Below, one piece after another: positions 1-8,501 of a stretch of DNA of 64,000 nt. A program made the translations under genes and the position numbers. How positions within the stretch are numbered: position 1 is the stretch's first letter; each line of letters starts with the position of its first letter. Source of the DNA: Lentisphaerota bacterium (lineage in GTDB: Bacteria > Verrucomicrobiota > Lentisphaeria > Oligosphaerales > JABHEG01); contig JABHEG010000367.1 in NCBI GenBank assembly GCA_018676675.1, positions 1 through 64,000 on the forward strand, given 5' to 3'. A model generated the notes under the pieces. The model saw nothing but the letters and a program-made list of their open reading frames with translations. It had not been told where the DNA came from and made no database searches.

Positions 1-779
1 ATTGATGAAGGCTGCACGCTACACCTACGCGTGCTTCGATGCCACAAGAGGGCAATACAACGACGCGTAGATCTTTCCACTTGAATGAGAGAAGGTTGCA
101 GATCCCTCTTCCTGCATCCACAGTAAACTACCGCTAGCGGGCACTTCCCAAGCTGCACCGTGATCGTGCCGGGACGTTCTCCGAGCTCGGTGCGCATTCC
201 GGCGAATTCGAACACCTGTTCCTGTCCATTTCGAACAGCGATTCCGGATGAATTCGCCGGAAGCCGGCGTCACACCTGAGCTGTTAGCAGACAGGTTTCA
301 CCTACTCCTATTCCGGATGTTCGCGAGCACGTGATTGACACACTCCCATCACTCCCGGAGAGGCCGGGGTCACCACCCATCCTGCTTTGTTGGGGTCAGT
401 TCCGTACTTTGACACTTGGCGTTGCTGATCCTGGGCGGGGGTGAGAAGGAGTCCCTGGCCCAGAACGGGGCGGTGGTCTGGCAGAGATTGCTGAACCCGG
501 CAGGAGTCCCGTTTCCTTTCTCGGAGTCCCGGTTGGCACAGTCGCACCCAATTTCTCGCTTTGGGTGCGATCCCAGGAACCGGCCGCAGCTTCTTCTTGC
601 TGTGCTGTCAGCTTTGGCAGCGTGCTCATAGAGGCAGCCACTGCGGGCCGCTCCTCAGTACTTTGGGTGCGTTTTTGGGTGCGTTTTGACTGGAATGCCA
701 TCGCAGGCAGTAGACGACAGTGGTGGACAAGGGATTAAGGGAAAGGGAGGGGGATTTGTGCCTGAGCGAGGCAGAAAAA
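1..779. other. Gene-poor region with no convincing CDS
   Basis: No open frame here has recognisable domains, a good ribosome-binding site or plausible composition. The longest frames, on the minus strand at 396-701 and 655-840, are rich in Pro, Arg, Ser and Thr and look like chance frames in high-GC DNA. The region holds several copies of the octamer TGGGTGCG, listed separately, and lies directly downstream of the 3' end of tRNA-Thr. That is a position where integrative elements often insert, but no integrase or att duplication can be seen. Confidence 0.5.
542..570. repeat. 10-bp perfect inverted repeat, part of a TGGGTGCG repeat group
   Basis: TCGCACCCAA (542-551) and TTGGGTGCGA (561-570) are perfect inverted copies around a 9-nt loop. 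Two further direct copies of TTTGGGTGCG lie at 662-671 and 674-683, so the octamer TGGGTGCG occurs four times in about 140 bp, once inverted. The group is about 100 bp from the tRNA-Thr 3' end. It has no T-tract and is not an obvious terminator. It could be protein-binding sites or a remnant of an integrated element. Confidence 0.6.
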
Positions 780-854
780 TGGAGCCAGCACACGGATTTG
801 AACCGTGGACCTGCTCATTACGAATGAGCTGCTCTACCACTGAGCTATGCTGGC
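780..854 (-). tRNA. tRNA-Thr (anticodon CGU), CCA encoded
   Basis: Read on the minus strand, the acceptor stem GCCAGCA pairs with TGCTGGC. The D arm contains AGCTCAGTGGTAGAGC. The anticodon stem GCTCA/TGAGC encloses the loop TTCGTAA with anticodon CGT. The T arm contains GGTTCAAATCC. The discriminator base U is followed by an encoded CCA (780-782). All canonical features (U33, purine 37, GG in the D loop) are present. The anticodon reads ACG threonine codons. A promoter is visible just upstream. Confidence 0.97.
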
Positions 855-887
855 CCGTTGGGTGGCGTCACCACCCGCAAAGCCTAT

Positions 888-916
888 AATCTAGGCAGTC
901 GTTGGTGTTTTGCCAA
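888..916 (-). promoter_or_regulatory. Sigma-70-type promoter of tRNA-Thr
   Basis: On the minus strand a -35 element TTGGCA (916-911; 5 of 6 consensus matches) is separated by exactly 17 nt from a -10 element TAGATT (893-888; 4 of 6 matches). The predicted start is near 881, about 27 nt before the tRNA 5' end. The leader between them contains a 6-bp hairpin GGGTGG/CCACCC (860-876). Confidence 0.6.
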
Positions 917-952
917 GCCGGATCCGTGGCAAAAAACGCCGTTATCCCGGAA

Positions 953-2089
953 TCATCTTCCCTGCTTCTCCTGCCATTGGGCCTTCATGGCTCTCATCTC
1001 ATCGTTCACTTCGACCGGCTGTCCTGGACATCTGGCGGCATCGTCATAGAGCCAATGCCCACTGTCGTCCCGAAGCACGGGCATGCGTTTCGCCACGGGT
1101 GGTGGCTGGATCACGTGTGTTGGTTCCTCGGCGTACCAGTAGGCGGTGCTGCTCATCTCGTTCTGCAGATGGTTGCCGTGCCCATGCTCGATGGTCACTT
1201 TGACTTCCTTCTGGAAACGGACGGGGTTCTCCAAGTGGTATACATAGCTGGTCTGGTATCCGCCGGTGTTCCCTTCATGGAGCGATGAGCCGTTGTGCAT
1301 GAATGCGTTCGGCTGCATGCCCCATGCCTGATTGAGGTAGTCTTCGCTGCCCGTGCCGTGCAGATCCGGCGGCCACTTGTAGCCGTCGACCCAGATCATG
1401 TCGTCTCCTTCTCCCCACCACGTGCCCTGGAAGTTCGTGACGGAGAGATTGCAGCCGATGTAGTGTCCGCGGCCTTTGGTCTCGAGGATCAGGTAGTTGC
1501 TGTTCCAGGCCAGTTCTTCGGCATTGACGATGTTCGCTTCGGGAGTGTTGACCGGGATTTCGTGGCCCCACCCTCCAAAGGGGTTTGTTCTGTGGAATTC
1601 GGCGTGGAGGTAGCCGGCTCCCGCCGGGGCACAATCAGGCCCGGTCTCGTAGTCGATGTAGAAATATTGGCGGTGTGGGTCGGGGCTCTGGTTTTCCAGT
1701 TCCACCCGGGCGCTCTTACGGAAGGGCATAGGCAGGTAGCAGTTGAGGGCGCATCCCTGGTTGAACTCGTTGTTGGAGCGGGTGGATGCGGTAAAGGGCA
1801 GCGACTGATAGGAGTTGACCAGATTGTGCCCCAACCCGAAAAAGTCGCCGAGGGGAGCAACAACACTCGGCGACGACGCTCCATCCCAAGTTATCTTGAG
1901 GAGGCATTCACGGTAATGGTCCCGTTGGGTCATCCAGATGTGGGTGATCTGTCCGGGGCCCTGGATGTCTGCCAGGATGCGGGTTTCCCCGGGTGCGATC
2001 GTCCAGGCATCCCCATTCCGCCCTGATGTGTCCCAGGAAGACTCGCGTCCTACTTCCCGATCCCGGATCAAAGCCAGCTCATTCAGCAT
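953..2089 (-). CDS. GH172 family glycoside hydrolase (DUF2961)
   Basis: The 378-residue protein matches the DUF2961 family, whose characterised members (GH172) act on fructofuranose- or arabinofuranose-containing glycans. Recognisable parts are the N-terminal region with GQITHIWMT, a core with GDFFGLGH and a Tyr-rich stretch around FYIDYET, and GTGSEDYLNQAWG in the C-terminal half, typical of the family. There is no signal peptide, so it is probably cytoplasmic. The ATG at 2089 has GGAG 8 nt upstream. It is the last gene of a minus-strand group that also contains an alpha/beta hydrolase and a secreted glycosidase, which suggests shared use in glycan breakdown. Substrate cannot be read from the sequence. 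Confidence 0.85.
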   Translation of the reverse strand: MLNELALIRDREVGRESSWDTSGRNGDAWTIAPGETRILADIQGPGQITHIWMTQRDHYRECLLKITWDGASSPSVVAPLGDFFGLGHNLVNSYQSLPFTASTRSNNEFNQGCALNCYLPMPFRKSARVELENQSPDPHRQYFYIDYETGPDCAPAGAGYLHAEFHRTNPFGGWGHEIPVNTPEANIVNAEELAWNSNYLILETKGRGHYIGCNLSVTNFQGTWWGEGDDMIWVDGYKWPPDLHGTGSEDYLNQAWGMQPNAFMHNGSSLHEGNTGGYQTSYVYHLENPVRFQKEVKVTIEHGHGNHLQNEMSSTAYWYAEEPTHVIQPPPVAKRMPVLRDDSGHWLYDDAARCPGQPVEVNDEMRAMKAQWQEKQGR

Positions 2090-2208
2090 CTGCGTGTCTC
2101 CTACTGTCTCGTCTTAAGGAGTTGAGTGCGGAAACGTGTTGCTCCTCGGCGGGGGCGGGTCCGCCCTCCCGCTGCCACGTGTTGTCCTTAGGGTGCCTTG
2201 GGGTTCAG

Positions 2209-4200
2209 CTATGCCAACAAGGCGCTGTCCTCGATTCCGTGTTCCGCCAGCTGTTGTCGTACTGCGGCTTCGGGAACGGGTTGCATGGACGCGTCCCATG
2301 GTTCGATAATGTGAATTCGTCCTGCCAGTTCACGGTAGCAGTCGACCAGGTCGAGGGTCCGCAGACCGTCTCGGAGGAAATTGGCAGAAGGCCAGGCGAC
2401 AAGCGGCACGGACAGCCAGTCATGGTACGAGAGCGGCGCGTTCTTGACGGTGACGTCGGTCACGGAGTCGTGCAGGACACCTGCGTAGAGGGCGAGAACA
2501 GCGCCCTGACCACGCCCGAACAGGGCGATCGACTCAGCCCCTTCCTGGACGAGAAGGTCCAGAACAGCGAGCACATCGTGGACGCGTCGCCCCAAGTATC
2601 CTTCACCGAGGAGGATGCCTTGGCCGTGCATCATGTAGTCCATCCCATACGGCTGGAAGAAGCCTCCCCCACCGTGCACTTCTGGTCCTGTTTCTCCGAG
2701 CCCTCGGACATCCAGCGTGTAGAGTGCTTCAGGTCGATTCAGGTCTCGAGCGTGGGGATCGTCTTGGACATCTTCCTGGGAGCAGGCATGGGGGAGATAC
2801 AGGAGAACGTTGCTTTCCACGTCGAGTGTGTACGCATGACTGCGGTCCACCAGACGCTTACGCAGGAGTGCGCGGATGTGTCCCTCTGTTTCCACGGCGT
2901 ATCGTGCATAAGTATCTCCCGCGAGGGTCGCGGGGCGCGGAACTCGGTAGTGCGGGGCAGCGTCCCGCTTTGGGAGTCCGAGAAGATCCGCCAGGGCTGC
3001 TCGGAGCGGCGTTCCCGTCAGCTGTTCCCGACTGGATGCCATCTCTCCTGCGGTGTCCGCGATGAAGGAGAAGATGGGTTTGGCCCCCGCCTTCACGACT
3101 TCACCCTCAGGTGTCACGCGGAGCTGCTCTTCGGGGAAGAGTTCTACATCCGGCAGTGGGTCAATCGCTGATCGGCCGACCTGTTTGCAGAAGAACTCGA
3201 GCATGGCCTGCTGATTGTGGATCGAGTAACCGTGCCCCTGTGGACCGATGAAGTTGGCGACGTTGTCCTCTGCGCCGAAGACGCTGTAGAACTGCCTGGC
3301 TTCAGCGAAGGTCGTCTTCAGCCCTCGACGATCGAAATAGTCGAATGTCTGGCCGAGCAGGATGACCGGCTTGGGCGCCTGTGCGATGATGAAGTCTGCC
3401 ATGTCGAGGCCTGCTCCCACGACGCCGGGTGGGTACTGCTCGCAGTCAGCGGGGAGCTCGTTCTCAAGATTGCTGAGGAAGGTGGTGACGAAACAGCTCG
3501 GGGCGGCCATTGTGAGTCGATCTTCAGCGCCCCACAGCCAGGTTGACATCGTGCCCCCTCCGGAGTTGCCGGTCACACCGAGGTGGGCCGGATCGACATC
3601 GGGGCGCTCAAGCAGAAGGTCGAGTGCGCGCATGCCATCCCAGGCTCGCCACATCCCGAAATACTCCCCGAGCAGCTCAAGTTGCTTTCCCATCATATTG
3701 TGGGCTGCGCAGCACCCGCTGACGCACTCCCGCTCCGGAATGCCGAAATACTGGTCACGTTCGCCCTGATTGAAGGGATCGTAGATGAGAGCAATGAAGC
3801 CATTGAGGGCCAGGCGTTGGCCAAAGGCCGAATAGAGGTCGCAGGCTTTGCCCTCGCCGCTGTGTCCACACGGGCCGATCACGGCCGGCGCCTGGCCGTT
3901 GATCGCCGCGGGGACGTAGACGTTGGCGGTCACGACGCATCCGGGGCGGCTCTCGAAGAGGACCTTTTCGATCCGAAATTCGGCTCGTTCGATCACGTCG
4001 ACGACGCGTGAGTTGAGCGGGCCCTTTTCGGGGCGGGGGGAGAAAGCAGCCTGGATGGCTTCACGGGCGTGTGTCTGGTAGGCCAACGCATCGGCTTTGG
4101 TGTGCACGGCAGCGAGGCGTTCGGCCCGTTCGCTTCGGATGCTCCGAAGCCGGTCCACGTAATGATCGAGCACCATGTGCTGGTAGCCTTGGCGAATCAT
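2209..4200 (-). CDS. Tandem alpha/beta-hydrolase (acetyl xylan esterase-like), second domain lacks the nucleophile
   Basis: This 663-residue protein contains two alpha/beta-hydrolase-like domains. The first has the nucleophile elbow GNSGGG with Ser213 and a probable catalytic His in the motif QGHGYS, as in dienelactone hydrolase or acetyl xylan esterase-like enzymes. The second has GRGQG around residue 564, where Gly replaces the nucleophile Ser, so it is probably inactive or structural. No signal peptide is seen. A longer frame begins at 4257, but the ATG at 4200 is preferred because AAGGA lies 8 nt upstream and the frame then starts 11 nt after the upstream glycosidase gene. Genomic context suggests removal of ester groups from plant- or algal-type glycans. 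The real substrate is unknown. Confidence 0.8.
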   Translation of the reverse strand: MIRQGYQHMVLDHYVDRLRSIRSERAERLAAVHTKADALAYQTHAREAIQAAFSPRPEKGPLNSRVVDVIERAEFRIEKVLFESRPGCVVTANVYVPAAINGQAPAVIGPCGHSGEGKACDLYSAFGQRLALNGFIALIYDPFNQGERDQYFGIPERECVSGCCAAHNMMGKQLELLGEYFGMWRAWDGMRALDLLLERPDVDPAHLGVTGNSGGGTMSTWLWGAEDRLTMAAPSCFVTTFLSNLENELPADCEQYPPGVVGAGLDMADFIIAQAPKPVILLGQTFDYFDRRGLKTTFAEARQFYSVFGAEDNVANFIGPQGHGYSIHNQQAMLEFFCKQVGRSAIDPLPDVELFPEEQLRVTPEGEVVKAGAKPIFSFIADTAGEMASSREQLTGTPLRAALADLLGLPKRDAAPHYRVPRPATLAGDTYARYAVETEGHIRALLRKRLVDRSHAYTLDVESNVLLYLPHACSQEDVQDDPHARDLNRPEALYTLDVRGLGETGPEVHGGGGFFQPYGMDYMMHGQGILLGEGYLGRRVHDVLAVLDLLVQEGAESIALFGRGQGAVLALYAGVLHDSVTDVTVKNAPLSYHDWLSVPLVAWPSANFLRDGLRTLDLVDCYRELAGRIHIIEPWDASMQPVPEAAVRQQLAEHGIEDSALLA

Positions 4201-4211
4201 GATGACGTTCC

Positions 4212-7200
4212 TTATGGGGTTGGGACCAACGTGAAGCTCAGTTTCTGGCCGAACCATGCGCGTCGGTCAGCCGTCATCCGCAGCTCCACAGCGGCTTCTG
4301 TCTCCAGGCGTTCGGCAAGGGTTAGTTGGCCGAAATCCGCATCGGCCAGGTAGGCTGTGTCAGCAGGGATGGGCCAGCGTCCGGTGAGGGTCGATGCGGG
4401 AGTTGCTGCCAGGTAGACGCCGCCGGGCTTACCGTTCATGTTCTGCGGGGCCAGCCAGGTTGCCTCCTGGGTGTTCCCCATGGATGCCTGAATCTGGACC
4501 GGGTGCCCTCGCTTCACCTTGATTCGGGCGCCGGTAGACGCTTCTGTCCACACGCCGGTGTGGTTGAGGATTCGGAGCCAGTTGGCTTCTGCGTTGAGGA
4601 ATTTCGGCGGGTTGTTTCCCGTATAGGGGCGGTTCCCAACCGCCAGCAGGGGCGTGTTCGCTGATGTTGTTCCCGAGCCTCGCGTCCTTATACCCAGGTT
4701 TTTGCCGGCGGCAACGGCGTCTCGGTAGGCATCCCTGCCGGTATTGAAGGCAGCATACCAGTATCCTCCGGCGTGTGCATCCCGGTCCAGGTCCATCCAC
4801 GTTGTCGGTCGAGGCCACTCCCGGGGCTCCTTCAGGGCGGAGGCATACTTACGAACCAGTGCGGCTGCGGGGCGCTCGGTGTAGTCCGGATTCATGATCC
4901 CGAAATCACTCCGTTCACCAACGCGGTATCCCCCCGGCCACCACCAGGGAGCCGTCCCATTGGCTCCGCTCTCCAGGCACATTCGGTAGAACATGTCGTG
5001 ATACTCGCCTTGCGCGGCGATCGTGTCCGGTTCCATACGCATGGCCGACCTGTTCCACACACTCTTCCCAAACTCTGACCAGATGATGGGCTTGCCGCCG
5101 GTTGTGAAGTGGACGTACCGAGTGATGAAACCGGCTGCGTTGTAGCCGTCCTGGCTGTGGTGAATCGAGTATCCCTCCGGGCAGATGAAATCGATGTGTT
5201 TGGGCGTTCCGGTGAGGGTGAAGTCGTGAGGTAGCGTGTTGCCTTGACGGAAACTGACCAGTTGGTTGGGGGCGAGCTGTCGCAGGCGTCGGTGAGCGTC
5301 GTTCCACTTGCGGCTGGTCAGGTCGTCCATGAAACGTCGGTAGGCGGCCATGAGGACACGCCACTCACCATCCTTGCTGAAGTACCTGTCCGGTGGAGAA
5401 GTCACGTTCCCCTTGCCATCTCGGGGGGGCTTGTGTTCCCAGTCCTGTTCGGCCTGAGCGATGCTCCCGTAGTGTTCGGTGATCCACTCCCGCCATTTGC
5501 CATCCCATTTGTTTCGTCCCGAGCCTCGGAAGACGTGGTTTCCGGGCTCCCAGATTGTGTCGTAAGCGAACACGGTCGGGTTCTGGTGCAGACGGGACGT
5601 GGCCAGGAAAGCCTTGAGCTTGTCTTCCTGGAACGCCAGGGGCGAGGCTAGTCCACAGTAGAGGTTGATCCTGATCCCATAGCGCTTGCAGCGCTGGGCA
5701 AAGTCAAGAAGGTTGCGGTAGAAGCGCGGATCGTTTGACTGGACGCTGACCATGTTCATGCCTTGGTCGGCCATGCGGCCGAGATCTTCCTCAATCAGAG
5801 CCGGCTCGTAGAACCGGTGGTCAAGCCAGCCCGCCCAGTAGTCGGCGTGGTCCATGCCGGACACATAGAGCGGCCAGTAGTTGATGCCCACGGGATACCA
5901 CGGCTTGCCGGCGAGGGTGAAGTCTGTTCCCGCCACTGAAATGAACTCTTTCGGGGCAGCCGACTTCGGGTCCAGCACACTCAGGTCCTGGGTGATGTGA
6001 TCAATCACCCGTCCTTCGCGGCGGAGCTCAGTCCTTACTTGGCACGTTCCCGGGCCTTTGATGGGTAGAACGAGAGTGTCACGGACGGTGGTCTCTCGGC
6101 GCACAAGAAGTTGGTGTTCGGTCACGTTCCGGTGGAAGGGCTCTGGTTGTCCCGCTCTCGTGAAGGAGCATGTAACCGTGACATTGGCGTTCTGTTTGCC
6201 GAGGTTCTGAACCCGGGCCCCGGCCTCGACGGCTTCGTCTGGCCAGTACGCGGAGTGAGCTGTCCCCCCCTCGACAAGGAAGAGCCCATCCACAATGTGG
6301 CGAGCCACTCCAGAGACGGCCTCAAGCATGGTCGGTTGGCGGAAAATGGCGGTCTGGTTGAAGCCGAAGCAGGCGAAGATGCTCCCGGTGTAAGGGAGCG
6401 TTCGATTGATCAGACACCATACGGGAGCCCCCCGCCTGTGTCCTCCGTCGTCTTTGCCTCCATAGAGTGGGATGTAACGCCATTTCTGGTCACGACCAAA
6501 GCCTGCCCCGCTGGTTCGCGGAATGGCCATTATGGTGTCTCCGGTGTCCGGCAGGTTGGGCAGGCCCCATTCCGTCGCCCACTCTGTGGGCTGCAAGGTA
6601 ACGCTCGGAGTCACCGGATAGACTTTGTAGCTGGGGGTGATCGTCTCAAGCGAGAAGCCCTCTACTCGAGCCGATCGACTCAGACCAGCGATTGGGTTCG
6701 GGGCCGTCCCAATATCGGAGACGCGGAAGAGGTGCTCACCCGGGGGAACCAGGACGGTGTGCGTGCTCGCCAGGCCGAAGTTGATACGCCTTGCTTGGGT
6801 TGGGTTTAGCTGGTCACCGGGGGCGCCGCGCTGGTTCTTTGTTGGGGAGTCCGGCCAGTAGCGGAAATCGAGGATTTCGAGGCCGACGCGTTGCCAGCTT
6901 TCCGAGACTGAAGCGGTGGCGATCCAGCGGGAACCATCGGTTTCCTGGATTTCCACCGCTATCTGCCTGGTGCCTGCATCGCCCTGGGCCAGAAAAGTGA
7001 GTAGCCCATGGCCTTCCCCGAAGAGGCGCGGGATCTCCGGTGAGGTGTAACCGTCCCAACCGGAGTAGGCGCTGGACCAGTATTCCAGACACGGCGTCCC
7101 CTCCGGGCCTGCCGTAGCCACCTTCCAGTGTCCGGGAGCTTCAGGAGTCTTAGTGGCTCGGCGCCACGGACGAGCGGGGGTGTCGCCCGCGGCAAAGGGA

Positions 7201-8270
7201 CGGTGAACCGGCGCGACCCCACTCTTGAGAGCCTGCAGGCCGTCCGCAGTCAGCCATTCCCCGTCGCAACGCCAGACCGGGTTTGACATGAAGGGGCCGC
7301 CGAGAAACAGGATGTGCCCTCGTTCCCGGGCAAACGTGGCAACCGCATCCAAGCCTGCTGCGGGATATGTATGACAGGATGGGATAACGTAGAGATCGAA
7401 CAATCCTGTCGAGAGGACACCCGGGGAACACGCTTGCTCAGAATCCAGGTAGGTCACACCGAATCCCTCAGCCGTCAACCGTTTCCCGATGGCGACGGCC
7501 ACGGCTATATCCATGTCCTTGAGATGTTCGCGGAAAATGGCTACTGCCCCTTTCGGGCCGCGTGTTGCCTCGATGCCGCTGGCCCGGCGCGGGCTGGGAG
7601 CCGCCTTCACGGACAGCTGATCGAAGCTCGCCTGCGTGCCCCGCAGTGCGAATCCCGCAAACCCACTGCGGACAGCGGGGGTCTTGCCGAAACCGTATGC
7701 TCCTTCACACAGGACACGATCTGTGTTCGCGTCAAGCACCGTCCCGGTAACCCGATCTTCATTCAGGCTGAGGCGCAGGCGGTAGTCGACGTTTGGGTGC
7801 CATTTGAAGGACTTGTCCACGGAAGCGATGGACTTCAGTCGCGTGTCGCCCACGCTCTGGGCTTGCCAGGTGCCAGAGCAGCTTTCAAGGAAGTCGACGT
7901 AACGTTCTCCAGCAGGGGACTCCGTGAGACTGAGCAACCAGAAGCTGGCCCCATCCTGGAGAATGGAGACCCCACCGAAGCTCCAGCCTCCGGCACACAA
8001 TCGCTTATTGATTGAGACGGTTGCCTCGATGGTGATTGCCCGGCGACTGGGGAGCAGGGCGGGGTAGGCAAAGACGGTGGTTGTGCCAGTGTCCGAGCCT
8101 ATCAGGCGGCCTGACTGCACGTCCCAGGTGCCTGCGGCTGTTGACCAGCCATCGAGTCCGCCGTTAAACGGTTCGTTGAGCAGGAGCTCGATTTCGTTGG
8201 TTGTTTGGCTCGTTGCCACAACCGACACGAGAAGGGCCGCTAGAGTGAGAGGCAGATTGGTTGGCTTCAC
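4212..8270 (-). CDS. Large secreted glycosidase-like protein, clan GH-A-type catalytic region
   Basis: This is a 1352-residue protein with a signal peptide (residues 1 to about 21: short positive start, then leucine/valine-rich core). Residues of about 30-225 look like a jelly-roll or concanavalin-like carbohydrate-binding region. Residues of about 235-330 resemble a flavodoxin/GATase-like fold (VAIFREH, LFDLYVIPSC). A further beta-rich region follows, then a TIM-barrel-like domain from about 800. The barrel has the clan GH-A signatures TIWEPGN (Glu908, likely acid/base) and IIWSEFG (Glu1066, likely nucleophile). A C-terminal beta domain closes the protein. It lies first in the operon with the esterase-like and GH172 genes. 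I cannot assign a GH family with confidence. Beta-galactosidase-type (GH2/GH42-like) activity is one guess. Confidence 0.75.
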   Translation of the reverse strand: MKPTNLPLTLAALLVSVVATSQTTNEIELLLNEPFNGGLDGWSTAAGTWDVQSGRLIGSDTGTTTVFAYPALLPSRRAITIEATVSINKRLCAGGWSFGGVSILQDGASFWLLSLTESPAGERYVDFLESCSGTWQAQSVGDTRLKSIASVDKSFKWHPNVDYRLRLSLNEDRVTGTVLDANTDRVLCEGAYGFGKTPAVRSGFAGFALRGTQASFDQLSVKAAPSPRRASGIEATRGPKGAVAIFREHLKDMDIAVAVAIGKRLTAEGFGVTYLDSEQACSPGVLSTGLFDLYVIPSCHTYPAAGLDAVATFARERGHILFLGGPFMSNPVWRCDGEWLTADGLQALKSGVAPVHRPFAAGDTPARPWRRATKTPEAPGHWKVATAGPEGTPCLEYWSSAYSGWDGYTSPEIPRLFGEGHGLLTFLAQGDAGTRQIAVEIQETDGSRWIATASVSESWQRVGLEILDFRYWPDSPTKNQRGAPGDQLNPTQARRINFGLASTHTVLVPPGEHLFRVSDIGTAPNPIAGLSRSARVEGFSLETITPSYKVYPVTPSVTLQPTEWATEWGLPNLPDTGDTIMAIPRTSGAGFGRDQKWRYIPLYGGKDDGGHRRGAPVWCLINRTLPYTGSIFACFGFNQTAIFRQPTMLEAVSGVARHIVDGLFLVEGGTAHSAYWPDEAVEAGARVQNLGKQNANVTVTCSFTRAGQPEPFHRNVTEHQLLVRRETTVRDTLVLPIKGPGTCQVRTELRREGRVIDHITQDLSVLDPKSAAPKEFISVAGTDFTLAGKPWYPVGINYWPLYVSGMDHADYWAGWLDHRFYEPALIEEDLGRMADQGMNMVSVQSNDPRFYRNLLDFAQRCKRYGIRINLYCGLASPLAFQEDKLKAFLATSRLHQNPTVFAYDTIWEPGNHVFRGSGRNKWDGKWREWITEHYGSIAQAEQDWEHKPPRDGKGNVTSPPDRYFSKDGEWRVLMAAYRRFMDDLTSRKWNDAHRRLRQLAPNQLVSFRQGNTLPHDFTLTGTPKHIDFICPEGYSIHHSQDGYNAAGFITRYVHFTTGGKPIIWSEFGKSVWNRSAMRMEPDTIAAQGEYHDMFYRMCLESGANGTAPWWWPGGYRVGERSDFGIMNPDYTERPAAALVRKYASALKEPREWPRPTTWMDLDRDAHAGGYWYAAFNTGRDAYRDAVAAGKNLGIRTRGSGTTSANTPLLAVGNRPYTGNNPPKFLNAEANWLRILNHTGVWTEASTGARIKVKRGHPVQIQASMGNTQEATWLAPQNMNGKPGGVYLAATPASTLTGRWPIPADTAYLADADFGQLTLAERLETEAAVELRMTADRRAWFGQKLSFTLVPTP

Positions 8271-8501
8271 GGCCTGCTTTCCTGAGTACTGCTGGGCTTC
8301 AGGCTGGTGTGTTGTCCGGGCAAGGTTGCCAAGGCGTTAGCGGAACATACCTTCAGGGCGGAAGTAGTGCCACAGCACCGAACGGGCTTGAGTTGGCCCG
8401 CCTTGGGGCAATATGGTACAGGTGTGAGGAGCGGAGCCGTTTTCGGTTTCGCGCAGGTTGGTTTTGCATGCGAACCGTGCTTCAGGTGTGGAGATTGTAC
8501 G
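8271..8501. other. Divergent intergenic region
   Basis: This 231-bp stretch lies between the minus-strand glycosidase operon and the plus-strand UroD-like gene and must contain both promoters. I find no convincing -35/-10 pair. The frame of the plus-strand gene is open back to 8307, but without a ribosome-binding site or family similarity there. Confidence 0.4.

Noticed and set aside
396..701. 101-codon frame on the minus strand near the start of the window
   Set aside because: Low-complexity Pro/Ser/Thr/Arg-rich, no ribosome-binding site and no family similarity. A decayed integrase was considered but no motif supports it.
1993..3171. 392-codon open frame on the plus strand
   Set aside because: Antisense to the alpha/beta hydrolase gene. 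No motif, and the minus-strand frame has GNSGGG and a ribosome-binding site.
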